Origin: Nannocystis sp.
GTDB lineage: Bacteria; Myxococcota_A; Polyangia; Nannocystales; Nannocystaceae
Assembly (NCBI RefSeq): GCF_016714285.1
Contig: NZ_JADJNN010000008.1
Location: forward strand, 354,026-418,025
Direction of reading: 5' to 3'
Length of the DNA: 64,000 nt
The notes under the pieces were generated by a model. That model saw nothing but the letters and a program-made list of their open reading frames with translations. It ran no database searches and was not told where the DNA came from. Position numbers and translations under genes: made by a program. Positions 26,887-35,964 of the stretch are shown here, piece by piece; the stretch's first letter is position 1; each line of letters begins with the position of its first letter.

Positions 26887-28642
26887 GGGCGATGTACGCC
26901 GGGGCCGCGGGGGCGGCGTCGGGTGGAGCGGTGGGCGTGGTGCTCATGAATGCCTCGGGTCGTGGTGGTGGCGGCGGCGGCGGCGGTGGTGCTGCCGGTG
27001 CTGGCGCCGGCGTCGGTGCTGGTGGCGCTGCTGCCGGTGCTGGCGCTGGCGCTGGTGTTGGTGCTGGTGCTGGGGGTGGTGGTGGTGACTCGGGTGGTGG
27101 TGGCGGTGCTGGTGCTGTCTCGGGCGGTGCTGCTGCCGTGGTGATCAGCTCGGGCGCGCGAGTCGGCGGCGGCGGGCGGGGTCTGTCCTGAAGGGCAGGT
27201 TGGTCGCTCATGACCGGGAGCCGCGCGGCCGGGTCGCCGAGCAGCACGTAGCCGCGGAGGTCGTTGCGCTGCATCCACATGCGGCCGAGGACCTGCGGCT
27301 GGATCGGGTCGGGCTGGCCGCGGACCAGGGCGTCACGCTGGATCTGATAGGAGGCGGTGAGGTCGTTGTTGGTCTCGCGATAGACGCTCATCAGGGCGTC
27401 GAGGCCGACGCCGACGCGGCTGCCGGCGAGCAGGCTGCGCAGGGTGGAGAACATCCGCGAGGCGCGGCTCTTGTTGTTGCCGGGGGCGGTGAAGCTGAAG
27501 GTCCACGCGAGGTCCATGTGGCCGATCACGGCGAGCGGGCCCCGCGGGTTGGCGAGCAGGGCCTGCGGCAGGGCGGCGACGAAGGGGCGGTCGCCGGACC
27601 TGGGCAGGCTGCGCAGGACCTCGGCGGCGGGCTGGCGGCTGCCGCCGTGGTCGGCGAGCTGCGCGAGCCAGGGGTAGAACGCGCTGGCGTCGGGCGTGCC
27701 GGCCGCGAAGCAGGCGATGCACATCCAGACGCCGCCGGGGAGGAAGGGCGCCTCGCGGACGGCGTCGGCGGTGAGCGGCGAATCGAGGCCCAGCGAGAGG
27801 GCGCCCTGGAGCGCGCGCTGCTGGTCGGGGGAGCGCCAGCCCTTGCGCGGCGCGCCGAGGCCGTGGCTGAGCGAGAGCAGCACCGAGGGCACGTCGCTGC
27901 CGACGGTGGCGAGCATCTCGTCGGGGCTCCAGTCGCTGTACGGGATCTCGGCGACGCCCGGGCGGTCGAGCTTGCTGGCCGCCGACCACGCCTCCGCCAT
28001 TTGCATGCAGGGCTCGACGAGGCGGCTGTAGCCGGTCTGGATCGCCGAGGTGCCGTCCTGCACGGTGTAGAACAGCGACCGCCCGCGGTCGGCGGGCTCG
28101 GCCCGCTCGCGAGCGACGACCTTCTCGGCGTAGTTGCGAAAGCCCGTGAGGGTCGGGCAGTGGAGGCGGCCGACGAGGGCGCCGTTGGCGAGCGTGTGTT
28201 GCAGCTCGAGCGAGACGCCGTCGAGGTCGCCGAGGATCAGCAGATAGTGCGGGCGCTCCTCCTCGGGCACATCCTCGTCGCGGTGGACGTCGTTGCGCCA
28301 GCGGATCGCGGCGGCGCTGTCCATGCCGGGGTCGACGCGGTAGATCGTCGGCACAGCGCCCTGCTGCGCGTGGCGGTGGTCGATCAGCGCCCGGATCGCC
28401 GCGAGCATGCGATCGCCGTCCTCGCCGCGCGGGGCGATCACCGCCCAGCGCTGCGCCGGGAGGTCGTTCGGGTCGCGGTCGGGGGCCGCGAGCTCCATCG
28501 AATCCCGGCCGCGCGGGCCCTTCTCGGGCGCTGGCACGTCGGTCAGGGTCGACTCCGGGAGGCCGCCCTCGAGCACGGGGACAAGCTCCTCCGCGTCGGT
28601 GATCAGGAGCTGGAGGTCGGTCTGGGCGTCGGCGTTGCTCAT
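26696..28642 (-). CDS. caspase-like cysteine protease, second copy, C-terminus frameshifted
   Basis: 648 residues as read, close paralogue of the protein at 8693-10585. The dyad is kept: SVLLSLSHGLGAPRKGW with His260 and VWMCIACFAAGTPDAS with Cys311. The preceding strand LLILGDLDGVSLELQ and the later YVLLGDPAARLP are shared. A long Pro/Ala linker (PPPP runs, about residues 490-590) follows. As read, the last 50 residues are an Arg/Pro-rich shadow of the out-of-frame helix-turn-helix at 26668-26886, so the natural protein probably ends there. It starts 12 bases after the degenerate STAND gene, in a minus-strand operon with CHAT-SIR2. Its protease activity is unproven. The fold assignment rests on the dyad pattern and neighbourhood. 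Confidence 0.7.
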   Translation of the reverse strand: MSNADAQTDLQLLITDAEELVPVLEGGLPESTLTDVPAPEKGPRGRDSMELAAPDRDPNDLPAQRWAVIAPRGEDGDRMLAAIRALIDHRHAQQGAVPTIYRVDPGMDSAAAIRWRNDVHRDEDVPEEERPHYLLILGDLDGVSLELQHTLANGALVGRLHCPTLTGFRNYAEKVVARERAEPADRGRSLFYTVQDGTSAIQTGYSRLVEPCMQMAEAWSAASKLDRPGVAEIPYSDWSPDEMLATVGSDVPSVLLSLSHGLGAPRKGWRSPDQQRALQGALSLGLDSPLTADAVREAPFLPGGVWMCIACFAAGTPDASAFYPWLAQLADHGGSRQPAAEVLRSLPRSGDRPFVAALPQALLANPRGPLAVIGHMDLAWTFSFTAPGNNKSRASRMFSTLRSLLAGSRVGVGLDALMSVYRETNNDLTASYQIQRDALVRGQPDPIQPQVLGRMWMQRNDLRGYVLLGDPAARLPVMSDQPALQDRPRPPPPTRAPELITTAAAPPETAPAPPPPPESPPPPPAPAPTPAPAPAPAAAPPAPTPAPAPAAPPPPPPPPPRPEAFMSTTPTAPPDAAPAAPAYIAHAPAPWRRAARGDGPPAHPREPRDRPARARGAGDDPRRRGPAIDLHAIRPPARGDILLARYVP

Positions 28643-28654
28643 GGTCGGTGGGCT

Positions 28655-29896
28655 TCAGTTGTTGAAGCAGTCGGCGCGGCACTTGTATTCGAGGGCGCAC
28701 AGGGCGAGGTCGCGGCAGTCGGCCTCGACCGCCTCGGGCGTGCAGTCGTCCTGGCCGATCAGGCCCTTCACGACGCAGCTGCGCCACCTGGGCACCGCGC
28801 AGGCCTTCAGATCGACGGCGCACTGCTTGCGCACGCACTTCCCACAGACCGGGTTCTTCGGCGCCGGGATGCAGTACTTGAGCGGCGGCGGGAGCGGGGC
28901 CACGGTGGGGAGCGGGGTCGGTGGCGGCGTGCCGGTATCGGTGTCGGTATCGGTGTCGGAATCGGTGTCGGAATCGGAATCGGAATCGGTGTCGTTCGTC
29001 GGATCATCGGTGCTGCCGGAGGTCGTGAGATCGGCGGTGTCCTGGGTGCCGGTGCTGGCCGGCTCGACGGTGGGCTCCGCCAGCGGCGAATCGCCGGTGG
29101 GCGGCTTGCTGGCCCTGGGCCCGGCGGGGGCGCGGAGGCGGCCGTTCTCCTGCTTGCATTCGGTCAGCGCCGGGCTCTCGTCGCAGAGCTGGACGCTGGC
29201 GGCGGCGCCGGCGAGCGCGCCCGTGCCGGCGCAGGCGGTGGCGACCACGGCGACCTCGGCCGTCTTGGTGCTGACATACGCGATAGCGACGAGGGGGAAG
29301 GAGAGCAGCCATTTCTTGCCGCCGGGGCGGATCCTGATGTCGTTCGCCAGCAGGCGCCAGCGCCCGCGCAGGAGGTCGCGGAAGGCCCCGAGGTCCTCCT
29401 CCTTGACGCCGAGCACGAGGTGCAGGCCGCCGAGCGGCATCGCGGCCATGCGCGTGAGCGCCTCGACGAAGCGGGTGACCTCGGCGGGGTCGCGCTTGTT
29501 GTCGAGGAGCTGCTCGAGGCGGTAGAGGGCGATCAGCAGCGGTCGATCGGAGCGACGCTCGGCGCGTTGCAGGGCCGCCTCGAGCGCCGCGAGCGGCTTT
29601 TGGTCCGGGGGGCCGGCCTCGAGCTCGAGCTGGCGGTTGATGTGATCGACGAGCTGCTGGACGGTCGGGCCCTGCTTCTTGTCCCAGCGATCGACGATGA
29701 CGCTGCGGACGTCGACCTGCTCGCGCAGGCGCGGCAGCACCTCCTCGACCACGAAGGCGTCGAGCTTGGTGGCGGTGGGGGCGTAGATCGTCGAGCAGCG
29801 GTACGCCATCAGCTGGCCGACCAGGATCGTGGCCAGCGCGGCGGGGTCGCTGCGGCGCATCGCCCGGCGATCGACGCGGAGCTCGGCCTTGCTCAT
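28655..29896 (-). CDS. degenerate nSTAND-like protein with membrane segment and Cys-rich C-terminus
   Basis: 413 residues. It starts at the ATG of an ATGA overlap with the CHAT-SIR2 stop. Residues 20-190 line up with the ATPase module of the protein at 1291-5118. CSTIYAPTATKLDAFVVEEV (34-53) stands where that protein has VLLYSPSGAGKSSLLQAGLV, and LLIALYRLEQLL (120-131) where it has LLIDQFEELL. The P-loop Gly and Ser and the Walker B Asp are gone, so it should not bind or hydrolyse ATP in the usual way. One or two membrane helices follow (about 195-235), then a Ser/Asp/Thr linker (TDSDSDSDTDSDTDTDT) and a C-terminal domain with about ten Cys (CGKCVRKQCAVDLKAC, CALEYKCRADC). It may be a scaffold or receptor for its CHAT-SIR2 partner. 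Confidence 0.65.
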   Translation of the reverse strand: MSKAELRVDRRAMRRSDPAALATILVGQLMAYRCSTIYAPTATKLDAFVVEEVLPRLREQVDVRSVIVDRWDKKQGPTVQQLVDHINRQLELEAGPPDQKPLAALEAALQRAERRSDRPLLIALYRLEQLLDNKRDPAEVTRFVEALTRMAAMPLGGLHLVLGVKEEDLGAFRDLLRGRWRLLANDIRIRPGGKKWLLSFPLVAIAYVSTKTAEVAVVATACAGTGALAGAAASVQLCDESPALTECKQENGRLRAPAGPRASKPPTGDSPLAEPTVEPASTGTQDTADLTTSGSTDDPTNDTDSDSDSDTDSDTDTDTDTGTPPPTPLPTVAPLPPPLKYCIPAPKNPVCGKCVRKQCAVDLKACAVPRWRSCVVKGLIGQDDCTPEAVEADCRDLALCALEYKCRADCFNN

Positions 29897-31896
29897 GGCT
29901 TCACCTCCTCGATGATCTGCGTCAGGTCGGGCAGGGCCATCGCCACGGCGCGCACGGTGCCCTGGCCGAACAGGCCGCCGGCGCCGCGGTCCCAGATGTC
30001 CTTCTCGTTGTTCTCGGGGGCGACGACGGCGACGCTGACGCGGGAGGGCGGCCGCTGGTCGAGCAGCCAGCGCAGGAGCATGCGGTGGCGCCACTCGAGC
30101 ACGGAGATGCCGACGCAGAGCATCGGGTGCGCGCGCAGCCAGCCGACGAACTGACACTCCCAGTCGGGCGGGAAGATGTCGCGGAGATCGATGAGGCCCT
30201 GGATATGGTCGTCCTCGGTGAGCTGCGGGGTGGTGAGCACCGGCTGCGTCTCGGGCGAGTAGCCGCCGTAGAGGCGGAAGATCATGAAGTCGCGGTCCAG
30301 GTCGACGTCGGGCGGAGGATCGTCGTTCTCCTCCCACTCGGGCTTGCCCGCGGCGCGCGTCAGGATCAGGCGCGCCTCGCCGCTGCCGGGCGCCGCCGGC
30401 TGAATGACGTGGATCGTGCGGCCCGGGTGGAGGTCGGCGATCGTCTGCTCGAGGAAGGGCAGCCACAACAGGGTGGTATGCGCGCCGGGCCGCAGGGCCC
30501 TGGCGATCGCGCGGATGAAGGGCGGCGCCTCGAGCTCGACGGTGGTGCCGATGGTCTTCTGGAACAGGCGGCTCAGCTTCCCCTTGCCGTGGCGGAGGGA
30601 GAAGCGCTGGGCGACGGCGCTGAGGCCGAGCCGCTCGGCGTCCTTCTCTCCGTCCTTGCCGAGCTCGGCGACGAGGTCCCGCAGCAGCTCCGCGTGCCCG
30701 GGGATGGCGGCGCCGCTGCCCCCGAGCACCAGCGAGAAGCGCTCACGCAGCAGGTTGCCGAGGGCGGGGTCGACCTCGCCAAGCGCCCCGCCGGTGAGGC
30801 CCGCGACCGGCGCGACCAGGCGGCGCTTCCTGAAGTCGAGGATCCGCGAGTCCGGGCCGCGCAGGTAGAGCACCGGCGAGAACACCTCGGCGCCGCGCTC
30901 GATGAAGGTGCGGCGGGTCGCCTGCAGGCTGGCGGCGACGTCGCCCATGCCGTCCCTGGTGCCGGTGAGCGTGCGATAGAAGACCGTGGAGATGTCGCGG
31001 GCGACCTCGGCCTTGACGGGCCACAGGTGGGCGAGCACCGCGTCGGCGCCGTCGCGGGCGAGGATCTCGGCGGCGCTGGCGAAGGCGCCGGGCCGGGCCC
31101 CGCTGCAGGCCTCGAGCACGACCAGGCGCAGCTCGGCGCCGAGGTTGGTGCGCAGCTCCTGGGCGAGGGTCTCGGCGAGCAGGAAGCCCGACTCGCCAGC
31201 GCCATCCTCGACGAGGTAGAGGCAAGGGTTTTGCCGCTCGTCGGTGCCGCCGTGGCCGATCCAGTGGATGATGTGCGGCGCGTCGCTGCGGCGCAGGCGC
31301 TCGAACAGGCGCGGGCCCGCGGCCTGGTCGCCGACGATCGGGTCGAGCCATTGCAGCGAGCCCTCGGCGATCGACTCGTGCAACGCGGCCTTGAGGCTGG
31401 TCAGCTTGTCCTCCTCGCCGAGCGGCGAGATGGCGAGCAGACGGACGGCGCGGCGGATCTCGCGGTTCTCGTAGGGCTCGGTCGAGTTGACGCCGCGGGT
31501 GACGAGCAGCTCAGGCAGGCAGCCGATGAAGTCGCGGGCGGTCTCCGGGCGACACATGACCTCCCACGGGAAGCGCTGCAGCTCGGGGTCGCGGATCATC
31601 AGGCGCAGCAGGAGCTTGCGGTCCTGCGCGCGGGCGACCTCGCCGAGGCGCACGAGGAGGTCGCGGAGCTGGTCGCGGAAGAACGCGGCATGCAGCTCGC
31701 GGGCGCCGGTGATCACGTGCTCGGGGAGCGCCGAGCTGGCGGAGACGGCCCGCCGCACGCCGCTCGCCAGGCCCGTCAGGCGCCCGAGGTTGATCGGCGC
31801 GAGGTCGAAGGCGGCGATACGCTCGCCGCGAGAGCCGCGCGCCGACACGCGGATCACCTGATTGTCGCGCTCGACGTCGATCTCTATCCACGACAT
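29893..31896 (-). CDS. CHAT-SIR2 fusion protein, full length
   Basis: 667 residues. The N-terminal 140 residues are the helical lead-in usual for CHAT proteins (ending FPWEVMCRP). The CHAT protease core has both catalytic residues: IIHWIGHGGTDE with His215 and LVVLEACSGARPG with Cys264. From about residue 380 a SIR2-like domain follows (ERFSLVLGGSGAAIPGHAEL, later FMIFRLYGGYSPETQPVL and DHIQGL). The domain order matches the partial protein at 2-1294. It lies 28 bases after the OmpA-like gene and overlaps the degenerate STAND gene by four bases. CHAT-SIR2 proteins are thought to act in regulated cell suicide or phage defence. The SIR2 half would target NAD or a related nucleotide (family knowledge, not shown here). 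Confidence 0.85.
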   Translation of the reverse strand: MSWIEIDVERDNQVIRVSARGSRGERIAAFDLAPINLGRLTGLASGVRRAVSASSALPEHVITGARELHAAFFRDQLRDLLVRLGEVARAQDRKLLLRLMIRDPELQRFPWEVMCRPETARDFIGCLPELLVTRGVNSTEPYENREIRRAVRLLAISPLGEEDKLTSLKAALHESIAEGSLQWLDPIVGDQAAGPRLFERLRRSDAPHIIHWIGHGGTDERQNPCLYLVEDGAGESGFLLAETLAQELRTNLGAELRLVVLEACSGARPGAFASAAEILARDGADAVLAHLWPVKAEVARDISTVFYRTLTGTRDGMGDVAASLQATRRTFIERGAEVFSPVLYLRGPDSRILDFRKRRLVAPVAGLTGGALGEVDPALGNLLRERFSLVLGGSGAAIPGHAELLRDLVAELGKDGEKDAERLGLSAVAQRFSLRHGKGKLSRLFQKTIGTTVELEAPPFIRAIARALRPGAHTTLLWLPFLEQTIADLHPGRTIHVIQPAAPGSGEARLILTRAAGKPEWEENDDPPPDVDLDRDFMIFRLYGGYSPETQPVLTTPQLTEDDHIQGLIDLRDIFPPDWECQFVGWLRAHPMLCVGISVLEWRHRMLLRWLLDQRPPSRVSVAVVAPENNEKDIWDRGAGGLFGQGTVRAVAMALPDLTQIIEEVKP

Positions 31897-31924
31897 ATGC
31901 GTGCCACCCGTCGCGTTTCGTCGC

Positions 31925-33532
31925 TCATGGTGAAGGCCCCGGGTTCGTATCGAGCTCGATCAGATCCTCGTTGAGGCCGACCAGGCGGAACTCGATCCGG
32001 CGATTGGCGGCGCGGGCGGTGTTGCCGTCGCTGCCGTCGAGCGGCTGCTCGCCGCCGTATCCGGCCGCGCGCAGGCGGCACTCGACGATGCCCTGATCGA
32101 CCAGCTCGCGGCGCACGGACATCGCCCGGCGCAGCGAGAGCGCCTTGTTGACGGCCGGGTCGCCGTCCGCGTCGGTGTGGCCCTGGATCTCGATCTTGAT
32201 GTGCGGGTGCCGCCGGAGCACCTCGGCGGCCCTGGCGAGGATCGGCTTGGAGCTCTCGCTCAGACGATCGCTGAGGAAGCCGAAGGTGATACCGCGGAGG
32301 GTGCCCAGGATCGCGGCGATGTCGGGCGGGATCACGTCGGGGCAGCCGTTCTCGTCCTCGAAGCCGTTGACGGTCTCGGGGTCCTTTGGGCACCTGTCGA
32401 TCAGGTCGAGCAGGCCGTCGCCGTCCGAGTCGGGGGCCGGGCAGCCGTTGTACTCCGCGACCCCGACGACGTCGGGGCAGGTGTCCTTGCGGTCCTCGGG
32501 GATGTTGTATTGCCCGGCGTCGTAGAAGCCGTCGCCGTCCTCGTCGACCAGGGGGGGGCAACCGTCGCGCGCGGCCAGGCCGGACTGCTTCGGGCAGCGA
32601 TCGTCGAGGTTGCGGATGCCGTCGCGGTCGTCGTCCGGGCAGCCGCGCAGGCTCCTGACGCCGTGCTCGCGGGGGCACGCGTCCTCGCTGCGGGCGCGCT
32701 GGCCTGGGTCGGGCACGCCGTCGCGGTCGGTGTCGAGGTAGGGTCGATGGAGGGTGACGACGAGGCTGGCGAGGACCTCGGTGTGAAAGGTGCGGGAGGC
32801 CTCGACGGTATGGGCGAGCCCGAGGTGGGTGCGGGCGTCGATCCTGCCGCCGATCCAGCGGGTGGCGAAGACCTTGAGGCCGCCGCCGAAGTGGAGCGAG
32901 GGGTCGATGTCACGGCCGAGCGCGCCGCCGGTGCCGAGGAGGCCGCCGCCGACCAGGACGAAGGGCACGACGCTGTAGAGCGGGAGCTGGGCGACGAGCT
33001 GTCCGCGCGCGCCGAAGATCCGGGCCGCGGCGCCGGCGTCGGTGCGCGTCGGGGCGAGCCCGGCCTCGGCCTCGACGCCGAGCAGCGCGAGCGGATAAAA
33101 GCCGGCGCGCACGGCGAGGCTCGTTGCGGCCGGGGCATAGCGGCGCCACGTGGTGTCGTACTGATAGAGCTCGTGGTCGGCGCTCGGGAGGAGGGCGCCG
33201 ACGCCGACGCCGAGCTCGACGACGTTGCGCCCCGGTCGCAGCCGGGTGATCCATCGCTCCGGGGTCGCAAGTCGGGACGCGTTGCCAGTCGCCGGCAGGG
33301 GGGGGGTCGATGACGTGGACGACCGGTCGGGCGTCGGTGTGGCGGCAGATGGTTCGGCGGTCGCAGGCGGGGCCGCGAGTGTCGCCATGGGCGTGACCAT
33401 GACCAAGAGCCCCACGATCCACCGGATGCCGCCCCATCGGGCGTGGGCCTCATCGCGGCCGCCGGCGAGCACGGGGGCCTGTCGGTCCGCGTCGCGGCGC
33501 AGCAGTCGAAGGTCGGTGTCATCTGCGCTCAT
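31925..33532 (-). CDS. OmpA-family outer-membrane protein with thrombospondin type 3 repeats
   Basis: 535 residues from ATG 33532. A signal or anchor helix (WIVGLLVMVTPMATLAAPPA) begins about 45 residues in, which is late for a signal peptide. A shorter start is possible. A membrane beta-barrel-like region of about 200 residues follows. Then come several Ca-binding thrombospondin-3 motifs (DTDRDGVPDPGQ, DDDRDGIRNLDD, DSDGDGLLDLID). The C-terminal OmpA/MotB domain (IKIEIQGHTDADGDPAVNKA, then LSLRRAMSVRRELVDQG and NRRIEFRLV) would bind peptidoglycan. It is the first gene of the minus-strand cluster leading to the CHAT-SIR2 locus. The 28-base gap suggests co-transcription. That is unusual company for an envelope protein. 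Confidence 0.85.
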   Translation of the reverse strand: MSADDTDLRLLRRDADRQAPVLAGGRDEAHARWGGIRWIVGLLVMVTPMATLAAPPATAEPSAATPTPDRSSTSSTPPLPATGNASRLATPERWITRLRPGRNVVELGVGVGALLPSADHELYQYDTTWRRYAPAATSLAVRAGFYPLALLGVEAEAGLAPTRTDAGAAARIFGARGQLVAQLPLYSVVPFVLVGGGLLGTGGALGRDIDPSLHFGGGLKVFATRWIGGRIDARTHLGLAHTVEASRTFHTEVLASLVVTLHRPYLDTDRDGVPDPGQRARSEDACPREHGVRSLRGCPDDDRDGIRNLDDRCPKQSGLAARDGCPPLVDEDGDGFYDAGQYNIPEDRKDTCPDVVGVAEYNGCPAPDSDGDGLLDLIDRCPKDPETVNGFEDENGCPDVIPPDIAAILGTLRGITFGFLSDRLSESSKPILARAAEVLRRHPHIKIEIQGHTDADGDPAVNKALSLRRAMSVRRELVDQGIVECRLRAAGYGGEQPLDGSDGNTARAANRRIEFRLVGLNEDLIELDTNPGPSP

Positions 33533-33722
33533 GAAGGGTCGCCGCTCTCGTGCTTGACGCCCGCCCGCGTGGTCTGTGAACGGCGGCGCGCCGCCGCTCG
33601 CCGCCGGTGACGGCGGGACGGTTGCAAACCGTCGTGAACCGTTCGCAGCGGCCCCTGGCGGCCCGCAGCGGCCCGCAGCGGCCCGCCCCGCCGTGGCAGG
33701 CAGCTTGCAAATCCGGCCCATC

Positions 33723-34276
33723 GTGACACTCCACGCGTGCTCTCCCGCTGTCGTGACCGCCGAACAGTTCTGGGGTCTGTGGCTGCGCGACCGCGACTAT
33801 TTCCTGCGCAGCTGTCTGCGCTGGCTGCGAGGCAACCGATCCGACGCCGACGACGTCGTGAGCCGCGGGCCCTCAAGGCGCTCGAGTTCCTGCGCCGCAG
33901 CCCCGGCAGCGTCGAACGCTTCCAGCCGTGGGCCATGCGGATCCTCCAGAACCTGTGCATCGACCGGCTGCGCGGGGCCCAGCGCCACGCGCGGTGCATC
34001 TGCGACGACGACGTCAGCGAGGAGCTCGCGTGCGTCCACGCCGGCGTCGTCACACCCGAGCGGATGTTCTTCCGCGGCCAGCTCGGCAGCGCCGTGGCGG
34101 AAGCCGTGGGCACCCTTCCGCCGCGCCTCAAGTCCGCCTTCTGCCTCCGCTTCGTCGACGACCTCGGCTACGACGAGATCTCGCGCCGGCTGGTCATCAC
34201 CCCGGCCAACGCCCGCAAGCGCATCGAGCAGGCGCGTCGCTTCCTGCGCGCCCGCCTCGGCGGCTACAGCGACTGA
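33723..34276 (+). pseudogene. ECF-type RNA polymerase sigma factor, frameshifted in region 2
   Basis: The first 48 codons (GTG 33723) read EQFWGLWLRDRDYFLRSCLR then WLRGNRSDADDVVSR, the start of sigma region 2. From 33869 the match continues in another frame: ALKALEFLRR, FQPWAMRILQNLCIDRLRG and the region 4 helix-turn-helix LGYDEISRRLVITPANARKR. Inserting one base near 33867 (AGCCGCG-GGCCCTC) would give a normal protein of about 184 residues. Either the gene is disrupted or one base is missing from the sequence. Translation of the second part alone would lack the region 2 N-terminus. It is transcribed divergently from the OmpA-like gene, so it may have been its regulator. Confidence 0.75.
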
Positions 34277-34295
34277 AGCAGCCGCGCCGCCAGGC

Positions 34296-34349
34296 GGGGG
34301 GGGGGGGGGGGCGGGGCCCGGCCGGGCGCGGGGGGGGGGGGGGGGGGGG
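34296..34349. repeat. two poly-G runs (16 G and 20 G)
   Basis: Uninterrupted G at 34296-34311 and 34330-34349, separated by a GC-only spacer, in the gap between the sigma-factor remnant and the convergent regulator. They may form G-quadruplexes, be slippage-prone, or be an artefact of two-colour sequencing at a strong hairpin. Confidence 0.9.
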
Positions 34350-34380
34350 CGCGGCGGGGACGGAGCAGCCGCGCTCGTGA

Positions 34381-35964
34381 TCACGGCACCAGCTCGAGCT
34401 CACGCAGGCGCAGCTGCAAGGCCCGCAGCGACACCCCGAGCAGTCCCGCCATCGCCGCCAGATCGCCGCCCTGCTGGGCATAGAGCCCCGCGAGCTCGTC
34501 GCGTGGCAGGTCGCGGGCCTTGCGGACCTTTCCCGTGCGCTTCATCCGGGCGTACAGCGTGTTGCGCGAGACGCCGAGCTGCCGGGCGGTCGCCGCGATC
34601 TGCCAGTCGTTGGCCCGCATCGCCGCCGTCAGCTCCGCGTCCGAGACCTGCGTCCCCGGCTCCGGCTCGCCCGTCGACGTGGGCATCGACGTGGGCGCGG
34701 CCGGATGTGCGCGTCCGACAGTCCCGGCCGCGAGCGCCTCCACGACGCCGAGCACGTCGCCCCCGGCCAGCAGCGCACCGACCATCCGCCGCACCACGTT
34801 GCTCAGCTGACGCACGTTACCTGGCCACGCGTAGCGCAGCAGCCGGGTCATCACCGCCGTCGGCAGCTCCCGCGAGCAGTCGCGTGTCATCGCCTCGAAC
34901 AGCTCGGACTGGCCGGCGCGGCGCAGCTCGTGCTCGAGGAAGTGCACGAGCAGGCGCGGCACGTCGTCGAGTCGGTCTCGCAGCGGTGGCACCACCAGCT
35001 CGTGCCCGGCGAGGCGGTGCAGCAACGACGGTCGGAACGCGCCAGATTCGATCGCTGCGTCGAGGTTCGCGTCGGTCGCCGCGATCACCCGCACGTCCAC
35101 GCGCCGCGCCGGCGCCCCGCCGATCGGCTGGACCTCGCCGCTCTCGAGCACCCGCAGCAGCATCGCCTGCACCTCGATCGACGCCTCCCCGATCTCGTCG
35201 AGGAAGAGCGTCCCGCCGTCCGCCTCGCGGAAGTAGCCCGGCCTCGACTGCAGCGCCCCCGTGAACGAACCCCGGACATGACCAAACAGCTCGGCGATCG
35301 CGGTGCCGGGGTTCAGGGCCGCCAGGTTGATCGCCACGTAGCTCCTGGCGGCGCGAGGCGACGCCGCGTGCAGCGCCCGTGCGACCAATTCCTTGCCTGC
35401 CCCCGAGGGCCCGCGGATGAGCACCGGCACGGGCAGTCCGGCCGCCTGTGTGATCTCGCGGCGCACCTGCTGGATCCCCGCGCTCTCGCCGACCAGGCCG
35501 TACTTCGGCGCCGGCTCTTCGCCCCCGACAACGGCGTGCAATAGCAACACCACCCGCCCGCCGAGCTCGAGCACGACGCCGCGAGCGAGCCGCTCGGCGG
35601 TCACGGTCAACGGTCCTGTCAGCTGCATGGCGTCCACGGTCACCCCAGAGCCCGCGCCCATCGGGTCGATCACCACATCGCCCGCCTCGCTGGCCCGCAA
35701 CATCAGGGGTGAGCGGCTGATGTACGGGTCGAGGAGCGGCCCGGTCACCCGCCCATCTGTGGTCCGCAGCTCCGGCGTGCGCCGCGAGAGCTCCACGCCC
35801 CCTGCGAGCCCCACGAGCTCGACCCGCTCGCCGATCCGCCGCAGCGACGGGTGTCCTGCCAGCGTCAGCAGCACGCGCCGTCGTGGTGCCGCGCGATGAG
35901 TCGCCCCGTTCGGCACCCGCGTCGTCTCGTCCAGCGGCCCCACCAATCCAACCATCGCCGACAT
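34381..35964 (-). CDS. sigma-54-dependent transcriptional activator with N-terminal FHA-like domain
   Basis: About 527 residues from ATG 35964. The N-terminal 150 residues form an FHA-like beta domain (ISRSPLMLRASEAGDVVIDP, SGVTVDAMQLTGP), a phospho-threonine reader. The AAA+ domain has Walker A RGPSGAGKELVARALH, the sigma-54 contact loop as GSFTGA (usual GAFTGA), and Walker B GGTLFLDEIGE, then VIAATDANLDAAI and YAWPGNVRQLSNVV. The C-terminus has two helix-turn-helix stretches: WQIAATARQLGVSRNTLYAR and LAAMAGLLGVSLRALQLR. The second matches the Fis-type tail position. FHA-fused activators are typical of myxobacteria and are controlled by Ser/Thr kinases, such as the one at 12938-17245. The Ala to Ser change in the contact loop is usually tolerated. 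Confidence 0.88.
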   Translation of the reverse strand: MSAMVGLVGPLDETTRVPNGATHRAAPRRRVLLTLAGHPSLRRIGERVELVGLAGGVELSRRTPELRTTDGRVTGPLLDPYISRSPLMLRASEAGDVVIDPMGAGSGVTVDAMQLTGPLTVTAERLARGVVLELGGRVVLLLHAVVGGEEPAPKYGLVGESAGIQQVRREITQAAGLPVPVLIRGPSGAGKELVARALHAASPRAARSYVAINLAALNPGTAIAELFGHVRGSFTGALQSRPGYFREADGGTLFLDEIGEASIEVQAMLLRVLESGEVQPIGGAPARRVDVRVIAATDANLDAAIESGAFRPSLLHRLAGHELVVPPLRDRLDDVPRLLVHFLEHELRRAGQSELFEAMTRDCSRELPTAVMTRLLRYAWPGNVRQLSNVVRRMVGALLAGGDVLGVVEALAAGTVGRAHPAAPTSMPTSTGEPEPGTQVSDAELTAAMRANDWQIAATARQLGVSRNTLYARMKRTGKVRKARDLPRDELAGLYAQQGGDLAAMAGLLGVSLRALQLRLRELELVP

